Assembly: GCA_025451425.1 (NCBI GenBank)
Contig: JANWKK010000078.1
Location: forward strand, 1-5,287
Length of the DNA stretch: 5,287 nt
Direction: 5' to 3'
Origin: Gemmatimonadaceae bacterium
GTDB lineage: Bacteria > Gemmatimonadota > Gemmatimonadetes > Gemmatimonadales > Gemmatimonadaceae
The translations under genes and the position numbers were made by a program. The number at the start of each line of letters is the position of its first letter. The first letter of the stretch is position 1. The notes below the pieces were generated by a model, which was not told the DNA's origin, ran no database searches, and saw only the letters and a list, made by a program, of their open reading frames with translations. Shown here piece after piece: positions 5,099 through 5,287 of the stretch.

Positions 5099-5287
5099 AT
5101 GCTCCGCATCCGCATCGTCACGATCTTTCCCGAGTTCTTCGCGACGCCGCTCGCGCTTTCGATTCCCGCGCGTGCAGCGGCGGCGGGTGGCGTGACCTAC
5201 GAGGTCGTGGACCTGCGCGACTACACGCACGACCGGCATCGCACCGTCGACGACTATCCATATGGCGGCGGTCCGGGGATGGTGATG
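5099..5287 (+). CDS. trmD: tRNA (guanine-N1)-methyltransferase TrmD, N-terminal part (cut by window end)
   Basis: Sixty-three codons of an open frame run off the right edge. TrmD uses S-adenosylmethionine to methylate N1 of G37 next to the anticodon in tRNAs reading CNN codons and in tRNA-Pro, preventing +1 frameshifting. Recognition rests on IVTIFPEFF (6-14), [10 protein letters not shown] (21-30), [14 protein letters not shown] (39-52) and the signature PYGGGPGM (54-61), all typical of the N-terminal SPOUT half. The trefoil-knot SAM pocket and the C-terminal domain lie beyond the window. ATG 5099 puts the start exactly where the family usually begins (M-x-I-x-I-vT-xFP). The alternative GTG 5081, overlapping the rimM stop by one base, would add six residues and has the better ribosome site. 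Gene order after rimM agrees with the identification; rplS is expected next. Confidence 0.96.
   Translation, partial: MLRIRIVTIFPEFFATPLALSIPARAAAAGGVTYEVVDLRDYTHDRHRTVDDYPYGGGPGMVM

Overview
This window carries ordinary bacterial housekeeping genes from a GC-rich (by eye about 60 %) genome. The proteins are clearly bacterial. The gene order, the 821-residue Lon and the general style of the proteins would suit a Gemmatimonadota- or Acidobacteriota-like environmental bacterium. That placement is an impression, because no diagnostic marker such as rRNA is present.

Layout. Positions 1-56 are the non-coding 3' flank of lon. They hold a G5-T7 tract that may be the right arm of a terminator cut by the window edge, and a short GC-rich repeat-like motif. 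Positions 57-2522 (minus strand) encode a complete Lon protease. Positions 2523-2766 form a divergent intergenic region of 244 bp with several palindromes, a tRNA-D-arm-like stem-loop and a second copy of the GC-rich motif. From 2767 rightward runs a compact plus-strand cluster: ffh (2767-4107), a 75-bp structured spacer, rpsP (4183-4515), rimM (4527-5081) and the first 63 codons of trmD (5099 to the window end).

How the genes fit together. Lon degrades misfolded and regulatory proteins in the cytosol. The rightward cluster is the classical ffh-rpsP-rimM-trmD translation/secretion operon. Ffh with 4.5S RNA targets nascent membrane proteins. S16 is an early-binding 30S protein, and RimM matures the same 30S region. 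TrmD methylates G37 of tRNAs to prevent frameshifting. The usual next gene, rplS, would lie off the right edge.

No undescribed system, mobile element or CRISPR array is visible. The points most worth checking are non-coding: a 13-bp three-part hairpin beginning right after the ffh stop, followed by a palindrome that contains the rpsP Shine-Dalgarno sequence; the absence of Shine-Dalgarno sequences before both divergent genes; and the two related intergenic GC-rich motifs flanking lon.
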